The notes under the pieces are model-generated. The model did no database searches. It was not told the origin of the DNA and was given only the letters and a program-made list of their open reading frames with translations. From UBA11400 sp964550435 (GTDB lineage Bacteria > Bacteroidota > Rhodothermia > Balneolales > HLUCCA01), in contig CAZJZI010000005.1 of NCBI GenBank assembly GCA_964550435.1, positions 14,231 to 78,230 on the forward strand: a stretch of 64,000 nucleotides of DNA, given 5' to 3'. Below, piece after piece: positions 46,074 through 54,254 of the stretch (position 1 is its first letter; every line of letters begins with the position of its first letter). The translations under genes were made by a program, and so were the position numbers.

Positions 46074-46102
46074 GAAAAAGCCGGTTAAACCCCGGCTTTT
46101 TC
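46074..46102 (+). terminator. Intrinsic terminator of apaG
   Basis: Stem GAAAAAGCCGG/CCGGCTTTTTC with a 7-base loop, immediately after the apaG stop. Confidence 0.9.
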
Positions 46103-46133
46103 ATTTTTACGAAATCAAAATAAGCAAGTAAAA

Positions 46134-46166
46134 AAAAGGACTATACCGGTCAGATATAGTCCTTTT
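46134..46166 (-). terminator. Intrinsic terminator of the glutathione peroxidase gene
   Basis: Stem AAAAGGACTATA/TATAGTCCTTTT with a 9-base loop; the A-run on the + strand gives a U-tract on the - strand transcript ending 38 bases after the peroxidase stop. Confidence 0.8.
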
Positions 46167-46203
46167 AGTGGATGGTGATGGGATATATATACTCGCTTAA
46201 CTC

Positions 46204-46755
46204 TTACTTTGTTAGAATCGTTTCAATCGACTGCAATATTTCGTTGCTCATTGGGCTTGTACGACTTCTGAAGCGACGAACTAATTTTCCATCTTTGTCG
46301 ATCAAGAATTTTTCGAAGTTCCAATTGATGTCACCGGTAAAATCTTCGTTTGGCTGGGCTGTCAGGTAGGCGAAAAGCGGATCCTGGTCAGCACCTTTTA
46401 CAGAAACTTTAGAAAACATCGGAAAAGTTACACCGTAGTTGGCTTCGCAAAACTGAGCGATTTCTTCGTTGGTGCCGGGCTCTTGCCCGTTGAAATTATT
46501 CGCAGGAAAGCCAAGAATTACAAAATCCTTACCTTCGTATTTTTCATAAAGAGCCTGTAGGTCTTTGTACTGTGGTGTAAATCCGCATTTAGAAGCTGTG
46601 TTTACAATGAGAACTGCTTTACCTTTGTAGGCCTCGAGATTTACTTCTTTACCTTTAATATCTTTCTTTACGAAGTCATGCAGGTTATCGGGATCGGTTG
46701 TAAATGAAGTTGTCATGAATGCTGCGGCGAATATTAGTGTTAGAATGATTTTCAT
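46204..46755 (-). CDS. Glutathione peroxidase-like peroxidase, exported
   Basis: A 183-residue thiol peroxidase. After a signal-like hydrophobic N-terminus (about 3-18) come VNTASKCGFTPQY with the peroxidatic cysteine near 57, GFPANNFNGQEPG with the conserved Gln near 91, and WNFEKFLID with the conserved Trp-Asn near 144. The catalytic residue is Cys, not selenocysteine (no in-frame TGA). Exported, it would reduce peroxides in the periplasm, probably with thioredoxin-type donors, as most bacterial members do. Divergent from the outer-membrane protein gene. Confidence 0.9.
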   Translation of the reverse strand: MKIILTLIFAAAFMTTSFTTDPDNLHDFVKKDIKGKEVNLEAYKGKAVLIVNTASKCGFTPQYKDLQALYEKYEGKDFVILGFPANNFNGQEPGTNEEIAQFCEANYGVTFPMFSKVSVKGADQDPLFAYLTAQPNEDFTGDINWNFEKFLIDKDGKLVRRFRSRTSPMSNEILQSIETILTK

Positions 46756-46817
46756 ATCTTTGTTATTGACTTAAGGTGATACTGTAAAAAGGCAAAATTA
46801 ACCCAAAAAGTTCCATT

Positions 46818-47573
46818 GTGAAAAGACTCCTACTTATTTTTACCCTAAGTTTTACAACGACTTACTTTTTCTCGCCTGATATAGCCCAGGCCCAAATGTT
46901 TTCTGTCCAACCAGACAGACAAGTAACTAACTATACACCAGGTATTGCAATCACGGCTGGATACAGTGCTATGAGTTTCGACTATCGAGGTCCAAATTTT
47001 AGTACCATCATCCCTGGACCAGAGCAAATCGGATCAACATTCCAATTCACTGACCCTCTGTTTCAGGTAGGTGTTGAAATGCTGGGATTTAGCGCATATG
47101 CACTATTTGGCAGAAATTTAGGGGAATTCAGCAATGCATATAGCCAGATTGGTGCCAGTATTGGGAATCAGGTTCCTTTGATTCGCTCTTCAGCTTTTCG
47201 CCTTGGGGTACCTATCAGATTGGCGACCGATTATATCATCGTGAAAAATAACACTCTTTTAACCTCACAAGAGTTTAAGCAAAACACGTTTGGAATTCAT
47301 AGTGGTCTAGATTTTGCAGTTAGACTTGCATCCAGACTACGATTCGAAGCTTCAGGCTTGGCTGGATATTCCTATTCGGTATCTGGATTTGGGAATTCGG
47401 GTGGTACCGCAGTAGATTTGGTATTGAAAAACAGGCTATATTTTGATAATCTACTCAGACAATACGGCGTAGTGGTTGGATTTGACCTAAATTCAAGAAA
47501 ATATTCTTTAGACGATAATAGATACGATCACCTTGCACTTCAGCAAATGGTCACTATTGGAGTAACTTTCTGA
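46818..47573 (+). CDS. Predicted outer-membrane beta-barrel protein
   Basis: A 251-residue protein with a signal peptide (hydrophobic 3-18, ending AQAQ) and a body of alternating hydrophobic-polar strands rich in Gly and aromatic residues, ending in Phe, the usual end of barrel proteins inserted by the BAM machinery. I recognise no specific family and do not know its cargo or role. It ends in a TGATG overlap with the next gene, which suggests co-transcription with it. Confidence 0.65.
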   Translation: MKRLLLIFTLSFTTTYFFSPDIAQAQMFSVQPDRQVTNYTPGIAITAGYSAMSFDYRGPNFSTIIPGPEQIGSTFQFTDPLFQVGVEMLGFSAYALFGRNLGEFSNAYSQIGASIGNQVPLIRSSAFRLGVPIRLATDYIIVKNNTLLTSQEFKQNTFGIHSGLDFAVRLASRLRFEASGLAGYSYSVSGFGNSGGTAVDLVLKNRLYFDNLLRQYGVVVGFDLNSRKYSLDDNRYDHLALQQMVTIGVTF

Positions 47574-47869
47574 TGAAACCGGATAAACTCATCTTAGAAC
47601 TTGAGGAAGTCGTTTCCAGACTTGGATTTAAGGTGCGAAAAGAAAAGGGTAATTTTCGGGGAAGCAATTGTGTTTTGGCCGGAGAGAGAATCATAATGCT
47701 GAACAAAAATACTCCGGTTGAAATGCATATCGGAACATTGGCAAAATTCATACTGTCTCAAAAGCACGATGAACTATATTTGAAACCGGTAGTTCGTAAA
47801 GAACTTGAAATGATTTGGGAGAAACTAGAGATGACCTCCGAACCGGAGTTTAATTTTGATGGGAACTGA
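47573..47869 (+). CDS. Conserved small protein of unknown function
   Basis: A 98-residue soluble protein with no family I can name. Mixed charge, a central segment RLGFKVRKEKGNFRGSNCVL followed by GERIIMLNKNTPVEMHIGTL. Similar short proteins occur in Bacteroidota beside metal hydrolases, by recollection. It overlaps the outer-membrane protein stop by one base and the hydrolase start by 11 bases, so it is in a three-gene unit. Confidence 0.7.
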   Translation: MKPDKLILELEEVVSRLGFKVRKEKGNFRGSNCVLAGERIIMLNKNTPVEMHIGTLAKFILSQKHDELYLKPVVRKELEMIWEKLEMTSEPEFNFDGN

Positions 47870-48719
47870 AATACCTGCAAATCACCAGTTCAAAGAAATT
47901 CTTGAGCAATCTGGTGATCAACCATTACCACAGTCGCTTTATCATGAACCCAAAAGTGGCATGAAGGTTACGTTTTTGGGTACTGGAACGTCTATGGGAG
48001 TTCCTGTAGCAGGAAATTTTGGTCGGGAAATACCGACGGGGGACAGAAGAGATGAACGCTATCGCAGCTCTATCTGGATTCAAACCCCCAAGACTTCGAT
48101 TGTAATCGATGTTGGTCCAGAGTTTAGACTACAAACACTCCGATCGGGTATTCGTCGGATTGATATGGTTCTTATTACCCATGAACATTTCGATCATATC
48201 GGTGGTCTAGACGATTTAAGGCCCTTTAATTATATGCAAAAAGCAGTCATTCCGGTAATTACAACCCCGGGATGTGCTGAATCGATCCACAGACGATATG
48301 ACTACATTTTTGAACCTAATAAAACACCAGGTTCAGTGGATATTGCGATGCAAACGGGTCTTGAGAAAGTTCAATTCAGAGATTGTGAAATAACCCCACT
48401 ACAGGTTATGCACGGTGATTTGCCGATATTTGGTTTCAGAATAAACAATCTGGCGTATATAACAGACTGTAGTTTTATACCGGATGAAACCTTCGATTTA
48501 ATTCGGGGGTGTGACGTACTCATTCTTGATGCGTTACGATGGGAACCTCCCCACCCGACACATTTTACCGTTGAGGAGTCTATTCAAGCGGCAAGACGTT
48601 CGGGTATACCACAGACATATCTAATCCACATGTCATCGTATGTACATCATGAAGACTCCAACAGACGCCTACCAGAGGGTATCCGGTTGGCATACGACCA
48701 ACAAGTAGTCTATTTATAG
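47859..48719 (+). CDS. MBL-fold metal-dependent hydrolase
   Basis: A metallo-beta-lactamase-fold hydrolase of the PhnP-like group. The metal ligand motif reads HEHFDHIGGLDDLR (H-x-H-x-D-H) about 75 residues into the core, followed by a second His in MHGDLP and Asp in ITDCS. The core starts with MKVTFLGTGTSMGVPVAGNF; that Met is at 47961. I use the ATG at 47859 because GGAG lies 10 bases upstream and the frame is open, but the extra 34 residues are not typical and 47961 may be the true start. The substrate is unknown. Confidence 0.85.
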   Translation: MGTEIPANHQFKEILEQSGDQPLPQSLYHEPKSGMKVTFLGTGTSMGVPVAGNFGREIPTGDRRDERYRSSIWIQTPKTSIVIDVGPEFRLQTLRSGIRRIDMVLITHEHFDHIGGLDDLRPFNYMQKAVIPVITTPGCAESIHRRYDYIFEPNKTPGSVDIAMQTGLEKVQFRDCEITPLQVMHGDLPIFGFRINNLAYITDCSFIPDETFDLIRGCDVLILDALRWEPPHPTHFTVEESIQAARRSGIPQTYLIHMSSYVHHEDSNRRLPEGIRLAYDQQVVYL

Positions 48720-49789
48720 GACGTTAATCCACGCTTATCTAGATTATCGACGATTTTTTTTATGTCTTGAGATGAATCAAGTTTAAGAACTACGATAGAA
48801 TCTTCGGTTTCAATAACTCCAACGCCCATTAGTCCGACCATAGCGACCAGTTTTTTGCTATGGGTTTTCACAAGACAGTTCTGGACATCGTGTAAAATGG
48901 TATTTTCATCAACAATGACGTTTCCGTCATCATCTTTGTTCCCGTGTTCATAGACTGCAAACCAGCTTCCCACGTCACTCCATCCAAATTCGCCGGGAAT
49001 AACATGAACAGCATCAGTTTTTTCCATGATGCCATAATCGATTGAAATGGAAGTGACCAGGTTGTAGAAATTCTCAAGGGCCGAAGCAAAATCATCATCC
49101 ATGGCCTCTTGAAATACCTCTATTTCACGATAAATAACTGGTTGATGAAGGCTAAATTGCTCTAATATGGTATCCGCTTTCCAGATAAACATACCGCTAT
49201 TCCACAAAAAGTCGCCAGATTCTAAAAAAGTTATTGCTGTTTTTAAATCCGGTTTTTCAGCGAAGGTTTTAACAATAAAAACGGGGTCGTTACCGGATTT
49301 GTCGACCTGGTTTTCATCCAGTTGGATATACCCGTAACCGGTCTCCGGACGGTGTGGAGTTATCCCAATTGTAACCAAATTTGGCCCATTATCGGCCTTA
49401 TTTAGACCAGTTTCCAAAATTTCTAAAAATCGCTTTGGTTTGGTGATATGATGATCGGCCGGGAGGACAATCATCGTAGCATTTGGGTCTCTTTTAAGTA
49501 AAATAGCAGCTGCCGCAGCCACACACGGAGCGGTGTTTTTCGCAATTGGCTCGCCAATAATGTTTTCCGCGGGCATATCGGGAAATTGTTCCTGAACCAG
49601 GTCAACATAGTGAGCATTTGTGACAACCAGGATCCGTTCCATCGGAATCAGTGGCAAAATTCTATCAACAGTGCTTTGAATCATTGATCGATCACCAAGC
49701 AAGTTTAAAAATTGTTTGGGTCTAGCTTGTCTGCTAGTTGGCCAGAATCTGGTTCCGGCGCCACCTGCCATAATTACAGCGTATCTCAT
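48710..49789 (-). CDS. Mannose-1-phosphate guanylyltransferase
   Basis: Makes GDP-mannose for polysaccharides. In 359 residues the nucleotide-binding signature MAGGAGTRFWPTSR is at 7-20, followed by PKQFLNLLGDRSMIQ, LPADHHI near 111, FLWNSGMFIW near 190 and FGWSDVGSW near 260. No C-terminal isomerase domain, so it is the single-function form. The start at 49789 gives the family N-terminus MRYAVIMAGG; an ATG seven codons upstream is rejected. It overlaps the MBL hydrolase gene end by 10 bases on the opposite strand. Confidence 0.93.
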   Translation of the reverse strand: MRYAVIMAGGAGTRFWPTSRQARPKQFLNLLGDRSMIQSTVDRILPLIPMERILVVTNAHYVDLVQEQFPDMPAENIIGEPIAKNTAPCVAAAAAILLKRDPNATMIVLPADHHITKPKRFLEILETGLNKADNGPNLVTIGITPHRPETGYGYIQLDENQVDKSGNDPVFIVKTFAEKPDLKTAITFLESGDFLWNSGMFIWKADTILEQFSLHQPVIYREIEVFQEAMDDDFASALENFYNLVTSISIDYGIMEKTDAVHVIPGEFGWSDVGSWFAVYEHGNKDDDGNVIVDENTILHDVQNCLVKTHSKKLVAMVGLMGVGVIETEDSIVVLKLDSSQDIKKIVDNLDKRGLTSYK

Positions 49790-49842
49790 GATATTGGATT
49801 CGGTTAACAAAAATAGGGATACAAATGTACCGATTTTAGCGC

Positions 49843-50916
49843 TTAACTCGAAACCTTGTCTGCATTTTGGAGCGTGAAGCTAAAAGTTGAGCCCTGATTC
49901 ACCTGACTTTCAATGAGTAGTTGTTCATTATGGGCTTCGAGGATGTGTTTTACGATAGATAATCCGAGGCCACTTCCACCTTTTTCTCTTGCTCGTGACT
50001 TGTCTATACGATAAAATCGCTCCGTTACCCGTGGAATGTCCCTTGGTTCTATGCCTAAACCAGTATCAGTTATAGTAATCAGGTACTTTGATGGATTCTT
50101 GGGATAGATTTTGACACCTACGGTTACCAATCCGTTTGGTTTGTTGTACTTAATGGCATTTTCAATAAGATTAATCAGTACCTGACGAAGTTGATTTCTG
50201 TCTGCCATTACAGTGATTTTACCATCAAAATCAATCATTTTAAGGGTAATAGACTCATTTTGTGCTTTATACTGCAGATTTTCTACTACTTCAAGAATGA
50301 TATCTTTTATACGGATTGCCTGAAGATCAGATCTTAATTCACCGGATTCAAGTTTGGAGATCTCCATCAGGTCACGAGTGAGGACATTCAATCTGTTAAC
50401 GTTTCTCATTGCTTTTTCCAGAAAGCTTTTGTTTACTCGTTCATCGTGCAGAGCTCCATTTAGCAAGGTTTCAATAAATCCCTGTATTGCAAAAATAGGA
50501 GTCTTAAGCTCGTGTGAAATATCTCCGATAAATTCCTTACGGTAATTTTCTAGTCGATTCAAACGCTGAAGTTCTTTTTCGGTTGATAAGACCGTTCGGT
50601 TCATACTCACAATAATTTCGTCGAGCTCATCCTTTTTCAGGTAGTGTTCCTCCTGAAATTCTTCAAACTGTTTATGGGCAAGATGGTAAAGGGCTGATTC
50701 AAGTCGGTTTAGCCGCCGTTGAAGAAAGTGTCGGGCAACCAAATAGCTGATTATCAAAATCGCTACTGATCCCATGAAAGCATACTGGAACGCCTCGATT
50801 AGCGGGACGTGAAGTACAAGAATTACGGTTTCAACACCAAATGAAAAAAAGCTGATAATCAGTGCAATACGAAAGGCGAGGTAAAAAAACTGATTGTTGC
50901 CCTGATTTCCGTTCAT
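49843..50916 (-). CDS. PhoR-like sensor histidine kinase
   Basis: A 357-residue membrane sensor kinase. Two N-terminal helices (about 12-32 and 38-60) with almost no periplasmic loop between them, a HAMP-like linker, phospho-acceptor motif DISHELKTPIFAI near 133-145, N-box NLIENAIKYN near 249, and G boxes DTGLGIEP and GGSGLGLSIVKH. Lack of a sizeable sensing loop suggests it senses through the membrane or partner proteins, as PhoR does with the phosphate transporter. Three bases separate it from the response regulator upstream; no pst genes are here. Confidence 0.92.
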   Translation of the reverse strand: MNGNQGNNQFFYLAFRIALIISFFSFGVETVILVLHVPLIEAFQYAFMGSVAILIISYLVARHFLQRRLNRLESALYHLAHKQFEEFQEEHYLKKDELDEIIVSMNRTVLSTEKELQRLNRLENYRKEFIGDISHELKTPIFAIQGFIETLLNGALHDERVNKSFLEKAMRNVNRLNVLTRDLMEISKLESGELRSDLQAIRIKDIILEVVENLQYKAQNESITLKMIDFDGKITVMADRNQLRQVLINLIENAIKYNKPNGLVTVGVKIYPKNPSKYLITITDTGLGIEPRDIPRVTERFYRIDKSRAREKGGSGLGLSIVKHILEAHNEQLLIESQVNQGSTFSFTLQNADKVSS

Positions 50917-50919
50917 ATG

Positions 50920-51624
50920 TTATTCTTTGAAGCGATATCCAACGCCTTTTACAGTTTCGATATAGTGGTCGCCTAATTTCTCGCGGATTTTACGGATGTG
51001 GACATCCACAGTACGATCTATTACAAAGATGTTATTTCCCCAAACTTCATTTAGTAAAGTCTGGCGATCAAGAACTTTCCCTTTGCGTGCAGCAAGATAA
51101 GAAAGGACTTCGAATTCTTTACGAGGTAGTTGGAACTCTTCACCATCTCGGATAACCAGATAGCGTCCCCGATCGATGGTTAAATCTCCGACCTTCAACA
51201 CGGGTTCAGCCTCTTCAACATCGCCAACCCTACGTAAGACGGTTCTAATTCGTGAGACCAATTTGGATGTTGAAATGGGCTTAGACAAGAAATCATCAGC
51301 GCCCATTTCCAGGCCTTCGATTTCGGTTTTCTCGTCACCACGAGCGGTTAGAAAAATTACCGGACGGATTTTCAATACCGGATCGTCCTTGAGTACTTTA
51401 CACACTTCGATGCCTGTCATTTTGGGCATCATGATATCAAGGATAATAAGATCGGGATTATGTTTGCGGGCTAGTTTAATACCGTCTTGGCCATTTTCGG
51501 CCTTTAGAACGTTATAGCCTTCTTTTTCGAGATTATATTCGATGAGGTCGAGTAGATCAGCTTCATCGTCGACGATCAGGATGGTTTCTTTTGCCACTGT
51601 CGCGGGGATTATGTGACGGGTCAT
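50920..51624 (-). CDS. PhoB-like (OmpR family) response regulator
   Basis: A 234-residue two-domain regulator. Receiver domain: acidic pair in VDDEADLL near 18-25, phosphorylated Asp in IILDIMMPKMTG near 58-69, and conserved Lys in SKPIS near 115. The C-terminal winged helix reads RTVDVHIRKIREKLG and VKGVGYRF. Gene order regulator-then-kinase and the family fit PhoB-PhoR, though the stimulus is inferred. Confidence 0.93.
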   Translation of the reverse strand: MTRHIIPATVAKETILIVDDEADLLDLIEYNLEKEGYNVLKAENGQDGIKLARKHNPDLIILDIMMPKMTGIEVCKVLKDDPVLKIRPVIFLTARGDEKTEIEGLEMGADDFLSKPISTSKLVSRIRTVLRRVGDVEEAEPVLKVGDLTIDRGRYLVIRDGEEFQLPRKEFEVLSYLAARKGKVLDRQTLLNEVWGNNIFVIDRTVDVHIRKIREKLGDHYIETVKGVGYRFKE

Positions 51625-51689
51625 ATTGTTACCGTAAAGTTAACAAAGGGTAATGTAGTGATAAACTGTGGGATGTTAAATTTATGTTA

Positions 51690-51885
51690 TGAAAGCGAGT
51701 GCTCGCACTCGCGAAAACGGTAAACTGTAAACGGCCATGCGGTTTGCAGCGTTATAAGTGGCCTATCAACACGCCCTAAGACTAACTTGATTTCAGTTTA
51801 AATATTTTAATGCTGCTAGAATCTGGATGGGCTGTTTACTGGTTACGGTATCCTGAATGGCTGTTTACAGTTTACTGGTTACTCT
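51690..51885. repeat. Intergenic cluster of short repeats upstream of phoB-like gene
   Basis: The 260-base gap contains an 18-base palindrome GCGAGTGCTCGCACTCGC (51695-51712), an inverted pair GTAAACTGTAAAC (51720-51732) / GTTTACAGTTTAC (51863-51875), and a direct repeat GTTTACTGGTTAC at 51834-51846 and 51870-51882. The pieces resemble the debris of a short intergenic repeat family. No protein or known RNA is recognised. Confidence 0.55.
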
Positions 51886-52484
51886 TATCTGTAAAGTAAC
51901 TGCAACGCGGCGCGGACGAGATTACCGGTGTCGTTAAGATCGGGATTGGATTTAAGCACCTGAGCTACTGCTTTTTCGGCATCCTGACGTTTGAAACCAA
52001 GTGCCTCAAGTGCTGAAATCGACTCTTTGTCCGGTCCTTCTGGAATCAGAGACACATCTGCCGAAGCACCCGTCCCGATAGACGATCCAATTTTATCTTT
52101 TAGTTCAACAACCAAACGTTCGGCAGTCTTTTTGCCGATACCAGGCGTTCGGGCAAGCATTACAGTATCCTGTTTTCCAATCGCGCGAACCAGATCATCA
52201 GTCAGCATACCACTCATGATTGTCAGAGCCAATTTTGGACCGATACCTTTAACGGTAATCAGCATTTCAAATAACGATTTATCTTTGCGATGGACAAACC
52301 CGAATAATCGTTGCTCGGATTCGGTAATATGATGATATATGTGTAAGAAAGCAGATTTTCCAGTTTCGGGCAGAGAATCGTAGGCCTGGGTGCTTATTCC
52401 GACTTCATAACCAACCCCAGAAACATCCATAACAACACGATTTGGGTGTTTTTCTGCCAGAATTCCATTCAAAGTTACAATCAT
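51885..52484 (-). CDS. ruvA: Holliday junction branch migration protein RuvA
   Basis: Binds four-way junctions and loads the RuvB motor. The 199-residue protein starts MIVTLNGILAEK as in the family (an upstream in-frame ATG at 52568 is rejected, it lies inside ruvC). GVGYEVGIS is in domain I; the two helix-hairpin-helix motifs are ITVKGIGPKLALTIMS near 71-86 and LARTPGIGKKTAERLVVELK near 105-124; domain III at the end binds RuvB. It follows ruvC by 28 bases on the same strand. Confidence 0.95.
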   Translation of the reverse strand: MIVTLNGILAEKHPNRVVMDVSGVGYEVGISTQAYDSLPETGKSAFLHIYHHITESEQRLFGFVHRKDKSLFEMLITVKGIGPKLALTIMSGMLTDDLVRAIGKQDTVMLARTPGIGKKTAERLVVELKDKIGSSIGTGASADVSLIPEGPDKESISALEALGFKRQDAEKAVAQVLKSNPDLNDTGNLVRAALQLLYR

Positions 52485-52512
52485 GTCGTTCGTTAAGTAT
52501 AAATTTTGATAA

Positions 52513-53091
52513 TTATCGGGTTCTGTCTGGATTTTCGGCAACGAATTGCTCCCATCCTGATTTTGCATGGTTTTGGTGCTTCTTCTTTGTAGAAGTCAAA
52601 GCTACGCGATGTGGTTGATTCATGCGCATGATATGACACCAGGCTACTGCAAGAGCATCGGTTGCATCGGATGGGTACTTCGTGCCATGAAGATTCAGCA
52701 CCTTATCGAGCATATATGCAACAGAATCTTTGCTGGCATTCCCGTTACCAGTTATGGATTTCTTGACCATTTTGGGGTAGTACTCCTCTATGGTTAGTCC
52801 CGAGTTTAGTGCGGCCAGCATTGCAGCTGCCTGTGCTCGCCCAAGTTTAAGTAATGCTAAAGGATCTTTACCATACAGTGGGGTTTCGACAGCGCAGGCA
52901 TCGGGCTTGTGGGTCTGAATAAGAGTAATAATTGCTTGATAAATAGTTTGTAGCCGGAGAGTATGATCCTCGATGTGGCCAACCCGTATCACATCACAGA
53001 ATATCATTTCGTACTTACTTCCTACCTGCTTTAGCACCGAAATACCGGTGTTTCGTGAGCCAGGGTCAATTCCAAGTACGGTATAGCTCAT
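52513..53091 (-). CDS. ruvC: Holliday junction resolvase RuvC
   Basis: Cuts Holliday junctions during recombination. In 192 residues: catalytic Asp in LGIDPGSRNTG (Asp8), Glu in AVETPLYGKDP near 69, and the C-terminal DATDALAVAWCH with two acidic residues near 143-146. The start MSYTVLGIDPG at 53091 is the family N-terminus; a 34-residue extension upstream would run into the hairpin and fabI end, so is rejected. ruvB is not in the window. Confidence 0.95.
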   Translation of the reverse strand: MSYTVLGIDPGSRNTGISVLKQVGSKYEMIFCDVIRVGHIEDHTLRLQTIYQAIITLIQTHKPDACAVETPLYGKDPLALLKLGRAQAAAMLAALNSGLTIEEYYPKMVKKSITGNGNASKDSVAYMLDKVLNLHGTKYPSDATDALAVAWCHIMRMNQPHRVALTSTKKKHQNHAKSGWEQFVAENPDRTR

Positions 53092-53108
53092 AATAGGTGA
53101 ATTGTACT

Positions 53109-53135
53109 CCCCGGAGTTGAATGTCACTCCGGGGA
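53109..53135 (-). terminator. GC-rich hairpin after fabI
   Basis: Ten-base-pair stem TCCCCGGAGT/ACTCCGGGGA with a 7-base loop between fabI and ruvC. No U-run follows, so termination may be partial or factor-dependent. Confidence 0.5.
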
Positions 53136-53146
53136 AGAGTGGTGAC

Positions 53147-53995
53147 TTAAGACAGTCCGTCGTCTTGGTTGTAGATCCTCGCCAAATCGGCAATTAGGTC
53201 TTCGCTTATTCCATTCGTGGAGAAACCACCATCGTGGAAAAGGTTTTGCATGGTAACCTTGCGAGTAAGGTCTGAGAATAAGGTAACGCAGTAATCGGCA
53301 CAATCATCAGCGGAAGGGTTTCCGAGTGGAGACAGTTTCTCGGCAAAAAGGAACATACCGTCGAACCCTTTAATACCTGCACCTGCGGATGTCATGGTTG
53401 GTCCCTGGGATATGGTGTTAACACGTATTTTCTTGTGACCCAATCGGCTTCCATAATTTCTTGAGATACTTTCGAGGAGAGCTTTGGCATCATTCATATC
53501 AGAGTACTTCGAAAAAACGCGTTGTGCTCCGATATAACTGAGTGCTACAACGCTTCCATTTTCGTTCACAATGTCGTGTACTTCCGTAGCGAAATGAAGA
53601 ATTTTATGCAATGAAATTGCTGAAATATCGAGCGACTGCATGAAGAACTTGTAATCGAGATCTTTATAGTCTTTCTTCTTACGAATGTTAGGTGACATTC
53701 CGATTGCGTGTAGAATGAAATCGATTTTGCCAAACTTTTCCTTCACTTTAGTGATTAAGGCGTCGACTTCTTCTTCGCTGGAAACATCACAAGGGATTAT
53801 CTCTGCATTTGTTTCTTCTGACAGGGCGTTGAGCTGTCCCAAACGAAGGGCGATTGGAGCATTGGATAAAACAAACTCTGCACCTTCTCGATGGCACGCA
53901 AGAGCAACCCGCCAGGCTATAGATCTCTCGTCGAGAGCACCGAAGATGATTCCCTTTTTACCTTTTAATAATCCATATCCCTGTGAATAATTCAT
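53147..53995 (-). CDS. fabI: Enoyl-[acyl-carrier-protein] reductase FabI
   Basis: Last reduction of the fatty-acid elongation cycle. In 282 residues the NAD site GALDERSIAWRVALAC is near 16-31 and the catalytic Tyr-x6-Lys is in YSDMNDAKALLES near 160. NTISQGPTMTSA and DDCADYCVTLFSDL follow. Start MNYSQGYGLLKGKKG at 53995 gives the usual N-terminus; an in-frame start at 54040 is rejected. Triclosan sensitivity is likely for the family but is not shown by sequence. Confidence 0.93.
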   Translation of the reverse strand: MNYSQGYGLLKGKKGIIFGALDERSIAWRVALACHREGAEFVLSNAPIALRLGQLNALSEETNAEIIPCDVSSEEEVDALITKVKEKFGKIDFILHAIGMSPNIRKKKDYKDLDYKFFMQSLDISAISLHKILHFATEVHDIVNENGSVVALSYIGAQRVFSKYSDMNDAKALLESISRNYGSRLGHKKIRVNTISQGPTMTSAGAGIKGFDGMFLFAEKLSPLGNPSADDCADYCVTLFSDLTRKVTMQNLFHDGGFSTNGISEDLIADLARIYNQDDGLS

Positions 53996-54254
53996 ACAAA
54001 AACTCCTGAAAATTGCATTGTTTACGATTCGTGTTCCCAAGACATCCGATTATACAAGTGATTACCATAGTGGTTTGGATGTCATTATGACAAGAATAGC
54101 TATAGTTTAGGAAATTATCTACAGGTTTAATCGACCATTGATGAAGGAAATCAATGGAGCAATGTTTACACGCAAATTGAATGTTGATAAATGGTGAATT
54201 TCTCGCTATTTTTCCTGACTATCCAACAAAATCTGCAACTTGTACTAAACAATC

